64,000 bases of DNA from Clostridium muellerianum (GTDB taxonomy: Bacteria; Bacillota; Clostridia; Clostridiales; Clostridiaceae). Below the pieces are notes generated by a model. The model worked only from the letters and a program-made list of their open reading frames with translations. It searched no databases and was not told the DNA's origin. The DNA lies in NCBI RefSeq assembly GCF_012926525.1, contig NZ_JABBNI010000025.1:62001-126000 (forward strand). Reading direction: 5' to 3'. The position numbers and the translations under genes are program-made. Every line of letters begins with the position of its first letter. Position 1 is the first letter of the stretch. Below are positions 1 to 8,925 of the stretch, one piece after another.

Positions 1-259
1 TATCAGTTTGCTTTGCACTTATTATTATTATAGTCACGTCTTCATTAATCCATCTTATATTTTTGCAAAGGGTAAACCCATCCATCTCTGGCAGCATTAT
101 ATCTACCATTACTAATTCAAATTCATACTTTTTAAAATCTTCTAATCCCTCTTTACCTGTTGATGACCAATTGACTTCATAACCTTCTTTTTCAAGATGT
201 TCTTTTAAAATATTTGCAATTGCTTCATCATCTTCAACTATTAGCAACTTCTCTTTCAC
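1..259 (-). CDS. Response regulator, N-terminal receiver part (truncated by window edge)
   Basis: The minus strand reads from a GTG start (complement at 257-259) with an AGGGGG ribosome binding site 8 bases upstream. The product begins VKEKLLIVEDDEAIANILK and continues through VMVDIMLPEMDGF, the receiver phospho-acceptor Asp and its following loop, then IIIISAKQTD, where the window ends. The acidic pair (EDD), the phosphorylated Asp and the SAK signalling residue give a standard REC domain. OmpR-type regulators usually carry a winged-helix output domain after this point, but that part lies outside the window, so the output is unknown. Only about 86 residues are visible. Confidence 0.9.
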   Translation of the reverse strand, partial: MKEKLLIVEDDEAIANILKEHLEKEGYEVNWSSTGKEGLEDFKKYEFELVMVDIMLPEMDGFTLCKNIRWINEDVTIIIISAKQTD

Positions 260-572
260 TATTGTTTCCCCCTATACACATTAATTATATAAGTATTACT
301 TTAGTTTTTATTAAACTTAATAATTTTTTTATAATTAAAATGCTTGCATTTAAAAATAGCTTTAACATATCCATCTTAATTTAATATGAATGATTACTTT
401 AAATGAAATTATAGCATTAATTTTCCAACTACTCAATTTACAATATTCACTTCTTATTAAGTTATCTTGGTTAAGCAAATTCATTGACTTAATTGCATAG
501 TTTTTCTATAATTGAGGGGCGTATATAAATAATTTTCATTGAATTTATTTTTAACATAGGAGGTTTTATAAT
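260..572. other. AT-rich divergent intergenic region
   Basis: This gap separates the minus-strand response regulator from plus-strand apbE. Apart from the apbE promoter listed separately I see no open frame, strong hairpin or repeat copy. It must also hold the start signals of the regulator, but I could not place a convincing -35/-10 pair for it. Confidence 0.6.
484..512 (+). promoter_or_regulatory. Sigma-A type promoter of apbE
   Basis: A TTGACT -35 box (484-489) and a perfect TATAAT -10 box (507-512) are separated by 17 bases, about 60 bases before the apbE start codon. The spacing and sequence are near consensus. No operator-like palindrome overlaps it. Confidence 0.75.
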
Positions 573-1619
573 ATGAAAAAAATTAGCTGTTTGTTATTCA
601 TATGCATTTTCATTACACTTCCTTTAACTTCATGTTCTAAAAGTAATACTTTGTATGAACAAAATGGCATTAAAATGGATACATTTATGGATTTAAAAGC
701 TTATGGTCCTAATGCTAAAGTTGCAGTTGAAGAATCTTTCAAAAAAATAGATGAATTAGATAAAATGGCAAGTCCAAATATTAGTACCAGTGACGTTAGT
801 AAAATCAATAATGCCGCTGGAAAAGAATACATAAAGGTTCATCCTGAAATAATGAAAATGATAAAAACATCAATTAAATATTCAAAATTAAGTAATGGTG
901 CTTGGGACATAACTACTGGTCCTCTAATAAAGCTATGGGGTATTGGCACTGAAAACGAGAAAATCCCTTCTGATTCTGAAATAAAAGCTAAATTACCTTT
1001 AGTAGGATATGATAAAATTAGTATTAATGAAGCTGATAGCAGCGTTATGCTTCAGAAACCAGGTATGTCTATAGACCTGGGAGGTATTGCTAAAGGCTTT
1101 ACTTGTGATGAAGTGTTAAAAATTTATAAAAAATATAATATAAAAAATGGTCTTATTAATTTAGGAAATAGCAGTATATATGCTGTTGGAAAAAATGAAA
1201 GCAACTCACCCTGGTCTGTTGCAATTCAGCACCCTAGAAACACCAGTAATAGCGCTTATCTCGGAATCATTAAGATATCCGATAAGGCTTTATCTACATC
1301 AGGAGATTACGAAAGATATTTTATAAAAAACGGCAAAAGATATCATCACATAATTAATCCATTTACAGGTTATCCAACAGATAATGGAACCATTAGTGAT
1401 ACAATAGTAGCTGATGGCACTCTTAATGATAACTCTATGATATGTGATCTCCTGTCAACAACTGTTTTTATATTAGGACGAGAAAAAGGTATACAATTTG
1501 TAGAAAACTTACCGAAGGTAGACTGCGAAATTACTACATCTGATTACAATATATATACTACCTCAGGGTTAAAAGATAAAATTCAAGATATAAATAAAGA
1601 TTTTAAATATGTAAAATAA
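573..1619 (+). CDS. apbE: FAD:protein FMN transferase (ApbE family lipoprotein)
   Basis: ApbE enzymes use FAD to attach FMN covalently to a Ser/Thr of target proteins such as Rnf and Nqr subunits; in clostridia a surface lipoprotein form flavinylates Rnf components. The 348-residue product has a lipoprotein signal peptide with lipobox LTSC, putting the lipidated Cys at residue 21. Family motifs follow: DITTGPLIKLWG near 113, SIDLGGIAKGF near 165, STSGDYERYF, HIINPFTGYP, and a C-terminal metal-binding segment around VADGTLNDNSM. The start has a TAGGAGG site 9 bases upstream. It is monocistronic, with its own promoter, and is followed within 3 bases of its stop by palindromic element A1. No Rnf genes are in the window, so the substrate is inferred from the family only. 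Confidence 0.93.
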   Translation: MKKISCLLFICIFITLPLTSCSKSNTLYEQNGIKMDTFMDLKAYGPNAKVAVEESFKKIDELDKMASPNISTSDVSKINNAAGKEYIKVHPEIMKMIKTSIKYSKLSNGAWDITTGPLIKLWGIGTENEKIPSDSEIKAKLPLVGYDKISINEADSSVMLQKPGMSIDLGGIAKGFTCDEVLKIYKKYNIKNGLINLGNSSIYAVGKNESNSPWSVAIQHPRNTSNSAYLGIIKISDKALSTSGDYERYFIKNGKRYHHIINPFTGYPTDNGTISDTIVADGTLNDNSMICDLLSTTVFILGREKGIQFVENLPKVDCEITTSDYNIYTTSGLKDKIQDINKDFKYVK

Positions 1620-1621
1620 TA

Positions 1622-1973
1622 TAAGCATAATGTAACGCAAGTAACCGAAGAAACGTTAAGCTGTATTCCGCTGATATATGTTGTGCAGGAACACTCACTT
1701 CATTAAGAAGTTCTAATTGCTTGAGATATTGAAAAATACCTGCCTCTTCAAATGCGACGTCCTGTCGCTTTCAGAGCTTTTGCCGTCCTGGCAAAAATTA
1801 CGGTATTTTTAGAGTAATGAAACTCCTCTTCCTTTTGTCAGAGGAGTAAGCGATTCGCACAAAATCATAGATTTTGGCTCTCTGCTTAACAATTTCTAAA
1901 ATTCGCTCGAATGTTCCTGCACAACATATATCAGTCTTCATACAGCTTAACGTTTCTTCTTACTTCAGTCTAT
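1622..1973 (-). repeat. Palindromic element A1 (family A, with F insert)
   Basis: This imperfect palindrome of about 350 bp begins 3 bases after the apbE stop. Outer arms CGTTAAGCTGTAT and ATACAGCTTAACG frame a second arm pair (GTTGTGCAGGAACA-type). The conserved core, read on the minus strand, is CCGTAA, a hairpin with loop AGGAC, GAAAG, a second hairpin with loop AGGAC, then TTTGA. One arm segment is replaced by module F (about 1818-1906). Related copies lie at 19908-20200, 60833-61186 and 29021-29388. It forms a composite with the linker and B1 to its right. Confidence 0.85.
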
Positions 1974-2257
1974 ATAAATACTATTAGTACTATTATCTTA
2001 AAAGCGTAGCTTTCATAATAAGTATTTTTTATCTATATATTTTAAGTTAGTTATTCTAGTCACAACCTAAGGCGCACCCTGAAGTAATAGATTCATTTTC
2101 AGTTTTGAATCTATTTGTTATATAGTGCTTTATTTGATTCTTTTCAATCCTAGCAATTCTATTATACCAAGAGAAATACTTTTAATTTATGTGTTTATTT
2201 TGAAGGCTTTCGCCTGAGTTTTTAAGAGCTAAATTATAAAATTATCAATATTAATAT
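1974..2257. repeat. Linker of the A-B composite element
   Basis: This non-coding stretch recurs in reverse orientation at 19621-19907 and in shortened form at 60751-60832 and 28917-29020. Shared tracts include AGTTAGTTATTCTA, the AGCGTAGCTTTCATAA hairpin-like tract and GAGCTAAATTATAAAATTAT. Its repetition with A and B on either side shows that A, linker and B spread or duplicated as one unit. Confidence 0.75.
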
Positions 2258-2543
2258 GTACAACTGAAGTTACTAGTTTTGATTTTAACTTTTATGTAGG
2301 GATATAGAATAAGCGTTTACTCACATTAGCTAAATTGTTTTCTTATTAGTCTTAGCGAGAAGTTAAGGAAAGCCTTAGAACTTTAGCCCTGTTTGAGGGA
2401 ACCGAGTTTGGCAAAGTTCTTAGGTTTTCATTAACTTTGAGCTTTAGACTAATTGAAAACATTTAGCAGTGAGTAAACGCTTATTCTATATCCCGTAGTA
2501 AAAGTTAAAATCAAAACTTTCACTGCACTTTGAGTCGCATTAT
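2258..2543. repeat. Palindromic element B1 (family B)
   Basis: This rod-like inverted repeat is about 285 bp. The outer arms are AGTTTTGATTTTAACTTTTA and its near-complement. Inner arms are GCGTTTACTCAC with GTGAGTAAACGC. The apical stem CCTTAGAACTTT pairs with AAAGTTCTTAGG and encloses the loop core GTTTGAGGGAACCGAGTTTG. It lies about 43 bases beyond the stop of the second adhE gene. Copies are at 12791-13088 and 19336-19620. Confidence 0.85.
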
Positions 2544-2586
2544 TTTTAAACTACGAAAGTTGAGTAATATATTAGCTTCTTTTTAT

Positions 2587-5166
2587 TTAAAATGCATTTA
2601 TATACATTTGTTTTATTTCACTTATTAATGGATATCTAGGATTCGCACCTGTACATTGATCATCAAAAGCTAGTTCTGACATTTTATCTAAAGTATCATA
2701 AAATTTTTCTTCCGTTATTCCTGCTTCTTTAATACTTTCTGGAATATTTATCTTAGCTTTTAATTCATCTATAGCATTTATTAATAATTCTACTTTTTCA
2801 TCATCTGTTTCTCCGCCTAAGTTAAGGTAATCTGCTATTCTAGCATATCTCTTTTTTATATTTGGATACTTATATTGTGGAAACGCAGCTTGTTTTTTAG
2901 GATTATCTACTGCATTAAATTTTATAACTTCATTTATAATTAGTGCGTTAGCAATCCCGTGTGGAACGTGATGGGCTGCTCCTAATTTATGTGCCATTGA
3001 ATGGCATACTCCTAAAAATGCATTGGCAAATGCCATGCCAGCTATTGTTGAAGCATGAGCCATTTTTTCTCTTGCCTTTATATTTGTTGTTCCTTCACTG
3101 TAAGCTATTGGTAAATATTTAAATATCAATCTTATTGCTTCTAATGCCAATCCATTTGTATATTCTGAAGCCATTACTGATACATAAGCTTCTATGCCAT
3201 GAGTTAGTGCATCTATTCCTGAAGCCGCTGTCAATCCTTTTGGCATGCCCATCATAAGTTCAGCATCAATTATAGCCATATTTGGAGTTAATTCATAATC
3301 AGCTAATGGATATTTAGCCCCTGTTTTTTCATCAGTAATTACTGCAAAAGGTGTTACTTCTGAGCCTGTTCCTGCTGATGTTGCAACAGAAATCATCATT
3401 GCCTTTTCACCCATCTTAGGGAAAGTATAAACTCTCTTTCTTATATCCATAAATCTCATAGCTAAATCTTCAAATCTCACTTCCGGATGTTCATACATTA
3501 CCCACATAATTTTAGCAGCATCCATTGCTGAACCACCACCAACTGCTATAATAGTATCTGGATTATATGATAACAATTCTTCTGCACCTTTTTTAGCTGT
3601 AGCTAGAGTTGGATCTGGTTCTACATCTGTAAATATTTTATATGAAATTTTCAATTCTTCAAGAATCTTTGTAACCCTATCTATATAACCTAATTGATAA
3701 AGAACTTTATCTGTTACTATAAACACTCTTTTCTTATTCATAATATCCAATTCTTTTAGTGCAACTCCAAGACTACCGTATTTGAAATAAACCTTTTCAG
3801 GAACTCTAAACCAAAGCATATTTTCTCTCCTCTCAGCAACACTTTTTATATTTAATAAGTGTTTAGGCCCAACATTCTCTGATACAGAGTTTCCACCCCA
3901 TGAACCACAGCCTAATGTTAATGAAGGAGCTAGTTTAAAATTATATATGTCTCCTATAGCACCCTGTGCTGAAGGCATGTTTATTAATGTTCTACCAGTC
4001 TTCATAGTTTCTCTAAATTTTTCTACTTTTAACTTTTCAGTTACTGCATTTGCATACAATACAGATGTATGGCCAATTCCACCTAATTCAACTAATCTTC
4101 CAGCTTTTAAAAGAGCTTCATCAAAATTCTTTGCCTTATACATAGCTAAAACTGGAGATAACTTTTCATGTGAAAATGGTTCTTCTGAATGCTCCACTGA
4201 TTTTACTTCTCCTATAAGTACTTTAGCATCTTCTGGTACTTTAACTCCTGCCATTTCTGCTATTTTGTAAGCACTCTGACCGACAATACCGGCGTTTAAT
4301 GTACCATTAACTAAAAGTATTTTTCCAACCTTAGCTGTTTCATCTTTATTTAAAATATAAGCTCCTCTATTAGCAAATTCTCTCTTAACTTCTTCATATA
4401 TTGAATCTACAACTACTACTGACTGCTCTGAAGCACAAATCATACCATTATCAAAAGTTTTGGAAAGAAGTATTGAATTTACCGCCATTTTAATACTAGC
4501 ACTTTCATCAATTAAAGCAGGTGTGTTACCAGGGCCAACTCCTATAGCAGGTTTGCCTGAAGAATAAGCCGCCTTAACCATACCCGGACCACCTGTTGCA
4601 AGAATCAAGTCTGCTTCCTCCATTACTACCTGTGAGAGTTCAATGGAAGGTTCATCTATCCAACCTATAATTCCTTTAGGAGCACCTGCTTTAACTGCAG
4701 CATCAAGGACTATTTTAGCTGCAGCTATAGTGCACTTTTTTGCTCTTGGATGTGGTGAAAAAATTATACCATTTCTTGTTTTTAAAGCTAATAATGCTTT
4801 AAATATTGCTGTAGATGTTGGATTAGTTGTTGGAATTACTGCTGCAATAACCCCTACAGGTTCTGCAATTTTAACCATGCCAAAGCCTTCATCTTCTTCC
4901 AAAATCCCACAGGTTTTTTCATTTTTATATTTATTATATATGTATTCTGCAACAAAATGATTTTTTATAACCTTATCCTCTACAATTCCCATTTTAGTTT
5001 CTTCCACTGCAATTTTAGCTAAATCTATTCTAGCATTGTTAGCCGCCAGAGCTGCTTGCCTAAAAATTTCATCTACCTGTTCCTGGGTATAGCTTCCAAA
5101 CTTCTTTTGAGCATTTTTCACTTCTTGCATTCTTTTCGTTAACTCTTCAACATTGGTCACCTTCAT
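2587..5166 (-). CDS. adhE: Bifunctional aldehyde/alcohol dehydrogenase AdhE (second of tandem pair)
   Basis: AdhE reduces acetyl-CoA to acetaldehyde (N-terminal CoA-acylating aldehyde dehydrogenase) and then to ethanol (C-terminal iron-dependent alcohol dehydrogenase), consuming NADH. The 859-residue product shows the ALDH nucleophile in NGMICASEQS near residue 245, the linker MLWFRVPEKVYFKYGSLG, the nucleotide motif GGGSAMDAAKI, and the metal-binding region GIDALTHGIEAY and HSMAHKLGAAHHVPHG. I chose the ATG at 5166 because AGAGGTG sits 6 bases upstream; an in-frame codon 18 bases earlier lacks a site. It follows its paralogue at a 370-base gap that contains a terminator, so it probably has its own promoter, which I could not place. 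It lacks the Lys-rich C-terminal tail of the paralogue. Confidence 0.96.
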   Translation of the reverse strand: MKVTNVEELTKRMQEVKNAQKKFGSYTQEQVDEIFRQAALAANNARIDLAKIAVEETKMGIVEDKVIKNHFVAEYIYNKYKNEKTCGILEEDEGFGMVKIAEPVGVIAAVIPTTNPTSTAIFKALLALKTRNGIIFSPHPRAKKCTIAAAKIVLDAAVKAGAPKGIIGWIDEPSIELSQVVMEEADLILATGGPGMVKAAYSSGKPAIGVGPGNTPALIDESASIKMAVNSILLSKTFDNGMICASEQSVVVVDSIYEEVKREFANRGAYILNKDETAKVGKILLVNGTLNAGIVGQSAYKIAEMAGVKVPEDAKVLIGEVKSVEHSEEPFSHEKLSPVLAMYKAKNFDEALLKAGRLVELGGIGHTSVLYANAVTEKLKVEKFRETMKTGRTLINMPSAQGAIGDIYNFKLAPSLTLGCGSWGGNSVSENVGPKHLLNIKSVAERRENMLWFRVPEKVYFKYGSLGVALKELDIMNKKRVFIVTDKVLYQLGYIDRVTKILEELKISYKIFTDVEPDPTLATAKKGAEELLSYNPDTIIAVGGGSAMDAAKIMWVMYEHPEVRFEDLAMRFMDIRKRVYTFPKMGEKAMMISVATSAGTGSEVTPFAVITDEKTGAKYPLADYELTPNMAIIDAELMMGMPKGLTAASGIDALTHGIEAYVSVMASEYTNGLALEAIRLIFKYLPIAYSEGTTNIKAREKMAHASTIAGMAFANAFLGVCHSMAHKLGAAHHVPHGIANALIINEVIKFNAVDNPKKQAAFPQYKYPNIKKRYARIADYLNLGGETDDEKVELLINAIDELKAKINIPESIKEAGITEEKFYDTLDKMSELAFDDQCTGANPRYPLISEIKQMYINAF

Positions 5167-5481
5167 TAATAACACCTCTTTCACAATTTTTTTATGATAA
5201 TATAAACAAAATTTTTCTTTTTGCTAAATATCAAATTCTTTACTTTAATTTTTATTATCTAGTGCGGACCTTTTATAAAACATGAAACTTTATAAATAAT
5301 AAACATTCCTTTATCCCTTAACTACATATTTTAATAGTATATTTTTTCAATGTTTTAGAAAAATGGACTACTTTTCTAGATAAGTTCAATTAATATTCCT
5401 ATGAACAAAAATAGAGAATAGCTAATTAATACATATTTATTGTTTCTCTCCTTAATTTTTATTATTCACCAAAAAAATAAT
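5167..5481. other. Intergenic region between the two adhE genes
   Basis: This is AT-rich sequence upstream of the second adhE, bounded on the right by a terminator hairpin. I see no Rex-type palindrome, repeat copy or convincing -35/-10 pair here. It is long enough to hold an independent promoter and leader. Confidence 0.5.
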
Positions 5482-5521
5482 AAAAATGGTGCTTCAAAAC
5501 TTCTTTGAAACACCATTTTTT
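5482..5521 (-). terminator. Intrinsic terminator after the first adhE gene
   Basis: Read on the minus strand, AAATGGTGTTTCAAA and TTTTGAAGCACCATTT form a long stem around a GAAG loop, followed by TTATTATTTTTTT. It lies 15-54 bases past the stop of the upstream adhE. The stem is flanked by A-runs on the other side too, so it could work in both directions. Confidence 0.85.
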
Positions 5522-5535
5522 ATATTACCTATTTA

Positions 5536-8157
5536 TTATTTTTTATTCTTTTCTTTCTTTTCTGCAGCAGGTTTTAATATATCAAAAACATTTATATACA
5601 TTTGTTTTATTTCGCTTATCAACGGATATCTTGGGTTTGCCCCTGTACATTGATCATCAAAAGCTTGTTCTGACATTTCATCTAAAGTAGCATAAAATTT
5701 TTCTTCTGTTATTCCTGTTTCTTTAATAGTCTTTGGAATATTTACTTTTGCTTTTAATTCATCTATAGCCTTTATTAATAATGATATTTTTTCATCTTCT
5801 GTATTTCCACCCAAGTCTAAATAATCAGCTATTTTAGCATATCTCCATTTAGCATTAGGATATTTATATTGAGGGAATGCAGCTTGCTTTCTTGGATCAT
5901 CTACTGCATTGAATTTTATAACTTCATTTATAAGTAAAGCATTAGCAACTCCATGTGGTATGTGATGTTGAGCTCCTAATTTATGTGCCATTGAGTGACA
6001 TACTCCTAAGAATGCATTAGCAAACGCCATACCAGCCATTGTTGAAGCATGAGCCATTTTTTCTCTTGCCTTCACATTAGTTGTACCTTCTTCATAAGCT
6101 TGTGGTAAATATTTAAATATTAATCTCATTGACTCTAGTGCTAATCCATTAGTAAACTCTGAAGCAAGTACTGATACATAAGATTCAATAGCATGAGTTA
6201 ATGCATCTATACCTGATGCCGCTGTTAATCCTCTTGGCATACCCATCATAAGTTCAGCATCAACTATAGCCATATCTGGTGTTAATTCATAATCGGCTAG
6301 TGGATATTTAGCACCTGTTTTTTCATCAGTGATTACTGCAAATGGAGTAACTTCTGATCCTGTTCCTGCTGAAGTTGCAACAGAAATCATCATTGCTTTT
6401 TCACCCATTTTAGGGAAAGTATATACTCTCTTTCTTATATCCATAAATCTCATAGCTAAATCTTCAAATCTTACTTCTGGATGTTCATACATTACCCACA
6501 TAATCTTAGCAGCGTCCATAGCTGAACCACCACCAACTGCTATAATAGTATCTGGATTATATCCTGCTATTTCTTTAGCACCTTTTTTAGCTGCTCCAAG
6601 AGTTGGATCTGGTTCTACATCAGTAAATACTTTAAAATCAACTCCCACTTCTTCAAGAACCTTTGTAACTTTATCTACATAACCTAATTCATAAAGCACT
6701 TTATCTGTTACTATAAATGCTTTCTTCTTATTCATATCTTTTAATTCTTTTAAAGCAACTCCAAGACTACCATATTTAAAATAAACTTTTTCAGGAACTC
6801 TAAACCAAAGCATATTTTCTCTCCTCTCAGCAACGCTCTTTATGTTTAATAGATGTTTAGGCCCAACATTTTCTGATACAGAGTTTCCTCCCCATGAACC
6901 ACAACCTAATGTTAATGAAGGAGCTAATTTAAAGTTGTATAAATCTCCAATTCCACCTTGTGCTGAAGGCATATTTATTATTGTTCTACCAGTTTTCATA
7001 GTGCTGCTGAATTTTTCTACTTTTTCTTTTTCTGTCATTGTATTTATGTATAATGAAGATGTATGACCAAATCCACCTAATTCAACTAATCTTTCAGCTT
7101 TAACTAAGGCTTCCTCAAAACTCTTTGCCCTATACATACCTAAAACTGGAGACAACTTTTCATGTGAAAATGGTTCTTCAAGTTCTACGGATTCAACTTC
7201 TCCTATAAGTACTTTGGCTGTTTTTGGAACTTTGACTCCTGCCATTTCTGCTATTTTGTAAGCACTTTGTCCAACAATTTTAGCATTTAAATTTCCATTA
7301 ATCAAAATTACTTTTCTAACCTTATCTATTTCATCATTTTTAAGTATATAAGCTCCTCTATCTTCAAATTCTTTTTTCACTTCTTCATATACTGAATCTA
7401 AAGATATTACTGATTGTTCTGAAGCACAAATTACTCCATTATCAAAAGTTTTGGAAAGAAGTATTGAATTTACTGCCATCTTAATATGAGCAGTTTCATC
7501 AATTATAGCTGGCGTATTACCTGCACCAACTCCTATAGCTGGTTTTCCTGATGAGTAAGCAGCTTTAACCATTCCTGGTCCACCAGTAGCAAGCGTTAAA
7601 TTTACTTCACTCATTACTACCTGTGAAAGTTCAATTGAAGGTTCATCTATCCATGCTATAATTCCTTCTGGAGCACCTGCTTTAACTGCTGCATCAAGTA
7701 TTATTTTAGCTGCTGCAATAGTTGAATTTTTTGCTCTTGGGTGAGGTGAGAAAATTATACCATTTCTAGTTTTTAAAGCTATTAAAGCTTTGAATATTGC
7801 TGTAGACGTTGGATTAGTTGTTGGCACAACTGCTGCTATAACGCCTATAGGTTCTGCAATTTTAGTTATACCAAAGGCATTATCTCTTTCTAAAACTCCA
7901 CAAGTTTTTTCATCTTTATATTTGTTATATATATATTCTGAAGCAAAGTGATTTTTAATAACTTTGTCTTCTACAATTCCCATTCCACTTTCTTCTACTG
8001 CCATTTTAGCAAGTTTTATTCTAGCATTGTTTGCTGCCATAGCTGCTTGTCTGAAAATTTCATCAACCTGTTCTTGAGTGTATGTAGCAAATTTCTTTTG
8101 AGCAGATTTTACTTCTTCTAATCTTTTCATTAATTCTTCAACGTTTGTAACTTTCAT
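5536..8157 (-). CDS. adhE: Bifunctional aldehyde/alcohol dehydrogenase AdhE (first of tandem pair)
   Basis: This has the same two-step activity as its neighbour: acetyl-CoA to acetaldehyde to ethanol. The 873-residue product carries the ALDH Cys in NGVICASEQS, the GGGSAMDAAKI motif and the iron-site HSMAHKLGAQHHIPHG. Long blocks are identical in protein to the downstream copy, for example around the domain linker and the segment VYTFPKMGEKAMMISVATSA. It ends in an extra Lys/Glu-rich tail (KPAAEKKEKNKK) missing from the other copy. ATG 8157 is preceded by AGAGGTG; the GTG three codons earlier is inside that site. Upstream are a TTGACA/CATAAT promoter and a perfect Rex-type palindrome, so NADH-responsive repression is likely (inference). 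Confidence 0.96.
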   Translation of the reverse strand: MKVTNVEELMKRLEEVKSAQKKFATYTQEQVDEIFRQAAMAANNARIKLAKMAVEESGMGIVEDKVIKNHFASEYIYNKYKDEKTCGVLERDNAFGITKIAEPIGVIAAVVPTTNPTSTAIFKALIALKTRNGIIFSPHPRAKNSTIAAAKIILDAAVKAGAPEGIIAWIDEPSIELSQVVMSEVNLTLATGGPGMVKAAYSSGKPAIGVGAGNTPAIIDETAHIKMAVNSILLSKTFDNGVICASEQSVISLDSVYEEVKKEFEDRGAYILKNDEIDKVRKVILINGNLNAKIVGQSAYKIAEMAGVKVPKTAKVLIGEVESVELEEPFSHEKLSPVLGMYRAKSFEEALVKAERLVELGGFGHTSSLYINTMTEKEKVEKFSSTMKTGRTIINMPSAQGGIGDLYNFKLAPSLTLGCGSWGGNSVSENVGPKHLLNIKSVAERRENMLWFRVPEKVYFKYGSLGVALKELKDMNKKKAFIVTDKVLYELGYVDKVTKVLEEVGVDFKVFTDVEPDPTLGAAKKGAKEIAGYNPDTIIAVGGGSAMDAAKIMWVMYEHPEVRFEDLAMRFMDIRKRVYTFPKMGEKAMMISVATSAGTGSEVTPFAVITDEKTGAKYPLADYELTPDMAIVDAELMMGMPRGLTAASGIDALTHAIESYVSVLASEFTNGLALESMRLIFKYLPQAYEEGTTNVKAREKMAHASTMAGMAFANAFLGVCHSMAHKLGAQHHIPHGVANALLINEVIKFNAVDDPRKQAAFPQYKYPNAKWRYAKIADYLDLGGNTEDEKISLLIKAIDELKAKVNIPKTIKETGITEEKFYATLDEMSEQAFDDQCTGANPRYPLISEIKQMYINVFDILKPAAEKKEKNKK

Positions 8158-8282
8158 TAATGACACCTCTTTCTTAACTTTTTAATACTTACATTAAGAG
8201 AAACTATCTTATGTAAAAAAAAAATTGTTCTTTTTTTATTTACAACTTTACAATTTATTTAATTGTTTGTTGCTATGCTATA

Positions 8283-8311
8283 ATTATGCATGATTGTTTG
8301 TTAATTGTCAA
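8283..8311 (-). promoter_or_regulatory. Promoter of the adhE gene
   Basis: On the minus strand, TTGACA (8306-8311) and CATAAT (8283-8288) are spaced by 17 bases, giving a leader of about 120 bases before the adhE start. A degenerate Rex-like half site, TTGTTAATTGTCAATC (plus strand, 8298-8313), overlaps the -35 box. Confidence 0.75.
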
Positions 8312-8413
8312 TCATATTTTTGTTTATTTTTTGTTTGATTTTATATTTTAAAATACTAATTCTTTGCTTTTGCTTGTATATGACTGATTTAAAAAAATAT
8401 TCTCGCTGTTATA

Positions 8414-8431
8414 TTGTTAATTAATTAACAA
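8414..8431. promoter_or_regulatory. Rex-type operator upstream of adhE
   Basis: TTGTTAATTAATTAACAA is a perfect palindrome and fits the clostridial Rex consensus TTGTTAANNNNTTAACAA. Rex is the NADH/NAD+ sensing repressor known to control adhE and other reductive genes in clostridia. The site is about 103 bases upstream of the -35 box, so action from there may need looping or the weaker second site that overlaps the promoter. Confidence 0.75.
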
Positions 8432-8543
8432 AAACTATGTGTTTTTATGTAAACGTTGTCTCAATATGATATATCGTTATTATATTAACTATCTTATTTC
8501 AATTGTTTTTTCTTTTCTACAATACACTCGCTCCAAACCTAAG

Positions 8544-8600
8544 AATCCCTTAATCTTAATATACATTTGTTCCATTTTACTTATCAATAGACATCTTAGG
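8544..8600 (-). pseudogene. Remnant of the 3' end of a third adhE gene
   Basis: The minus strand encodes RCLLISKMEQMYIK, which aligns with the AdhE C-terminus RYPLISEIKQMYIN. The plus-strand tract ATATACATTTGTT is identical to the 3' ends of both intact adhE genes, and the flanking bases match less exactly. Only about 45 bases of similarity remain, with an indel and no upstream gene body, and repeat element C1 abuts it. I infer that a third tandem copy was lost by deletion. Confidence 0.55.
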
Positions 8601-8710
8601 CATCTGAAAGAAAATAACAAGTCCAATATGCGACGGATATTTTTTGTAAGACAAGGAGGCAGGTTCCGCAAAAGCTTAATCTATTTAAGGGCTCTGTACA
8701 AAAAATAGAG
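8597..8710 (+). repeat. Truncated palindromic element C1 (family C)
   Basis: It starts with the family terminus TAGGCATCTGAAAGAAAATAA and has the core AAGGAGGCAGGTTCCGC, then GGGCTCTG. It breaks off after CAAAAAATAGAG without the closing arm, so the right terminal repeat is missing. It is fused directly to the adhE remnant. Confidence 0.7.
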
Positions 8711-8764
8711 TTGCAATTGATTTCAACTGCAGCTCATTTTAATTTTAAACTTTTGATAACACAC

Positions 8765-8925
8765 TAAGGCATATTCAAAAAATAACAAGTCAGTATGTTA
8801 GTATATTTTGCGTCATACTGCGTCAACAGAACCCTTTGATAGAACAACTATCAGCGGAACCTGTTTCCTTGTCCATCGCAAAATATACTAACATCTTTGA
8901 CTTGCTATTTTCTTTCATATGCCTA
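8765..8925 (-). repeat. Palindromic element C2 (family C)
   Basis: This complete copy is flanked by TAAGGCAT and ATGCCTA. Read on the minus strand its core is CAAGGAAACAGGTTCCGC, GATAG, GGGTTCTG, GACGC. Arms such as GCAAAATATACTAACAT pair with ATGTTAGTATATTTTGC. The terminal TAG of the element is the stop codon of trpA, so it sits exactly at the end of the trp operon and may act as its terminator or 3' end stabiliser. Confidence 0.8.

Noticed and set aside
3947-7066. Plus-strand open frames opposite the adhE genes
   Set aside because: They mirror the codon pattern of the strongly supported adhE frames, have no ribosome sites and resemble no protein family.
8439-8708. Plus-strand open frame over the adhE remnant and element C1
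   Set aside because: It crosses repeat sequence and has no ribosome site; the opposite strand explains the sequence better.
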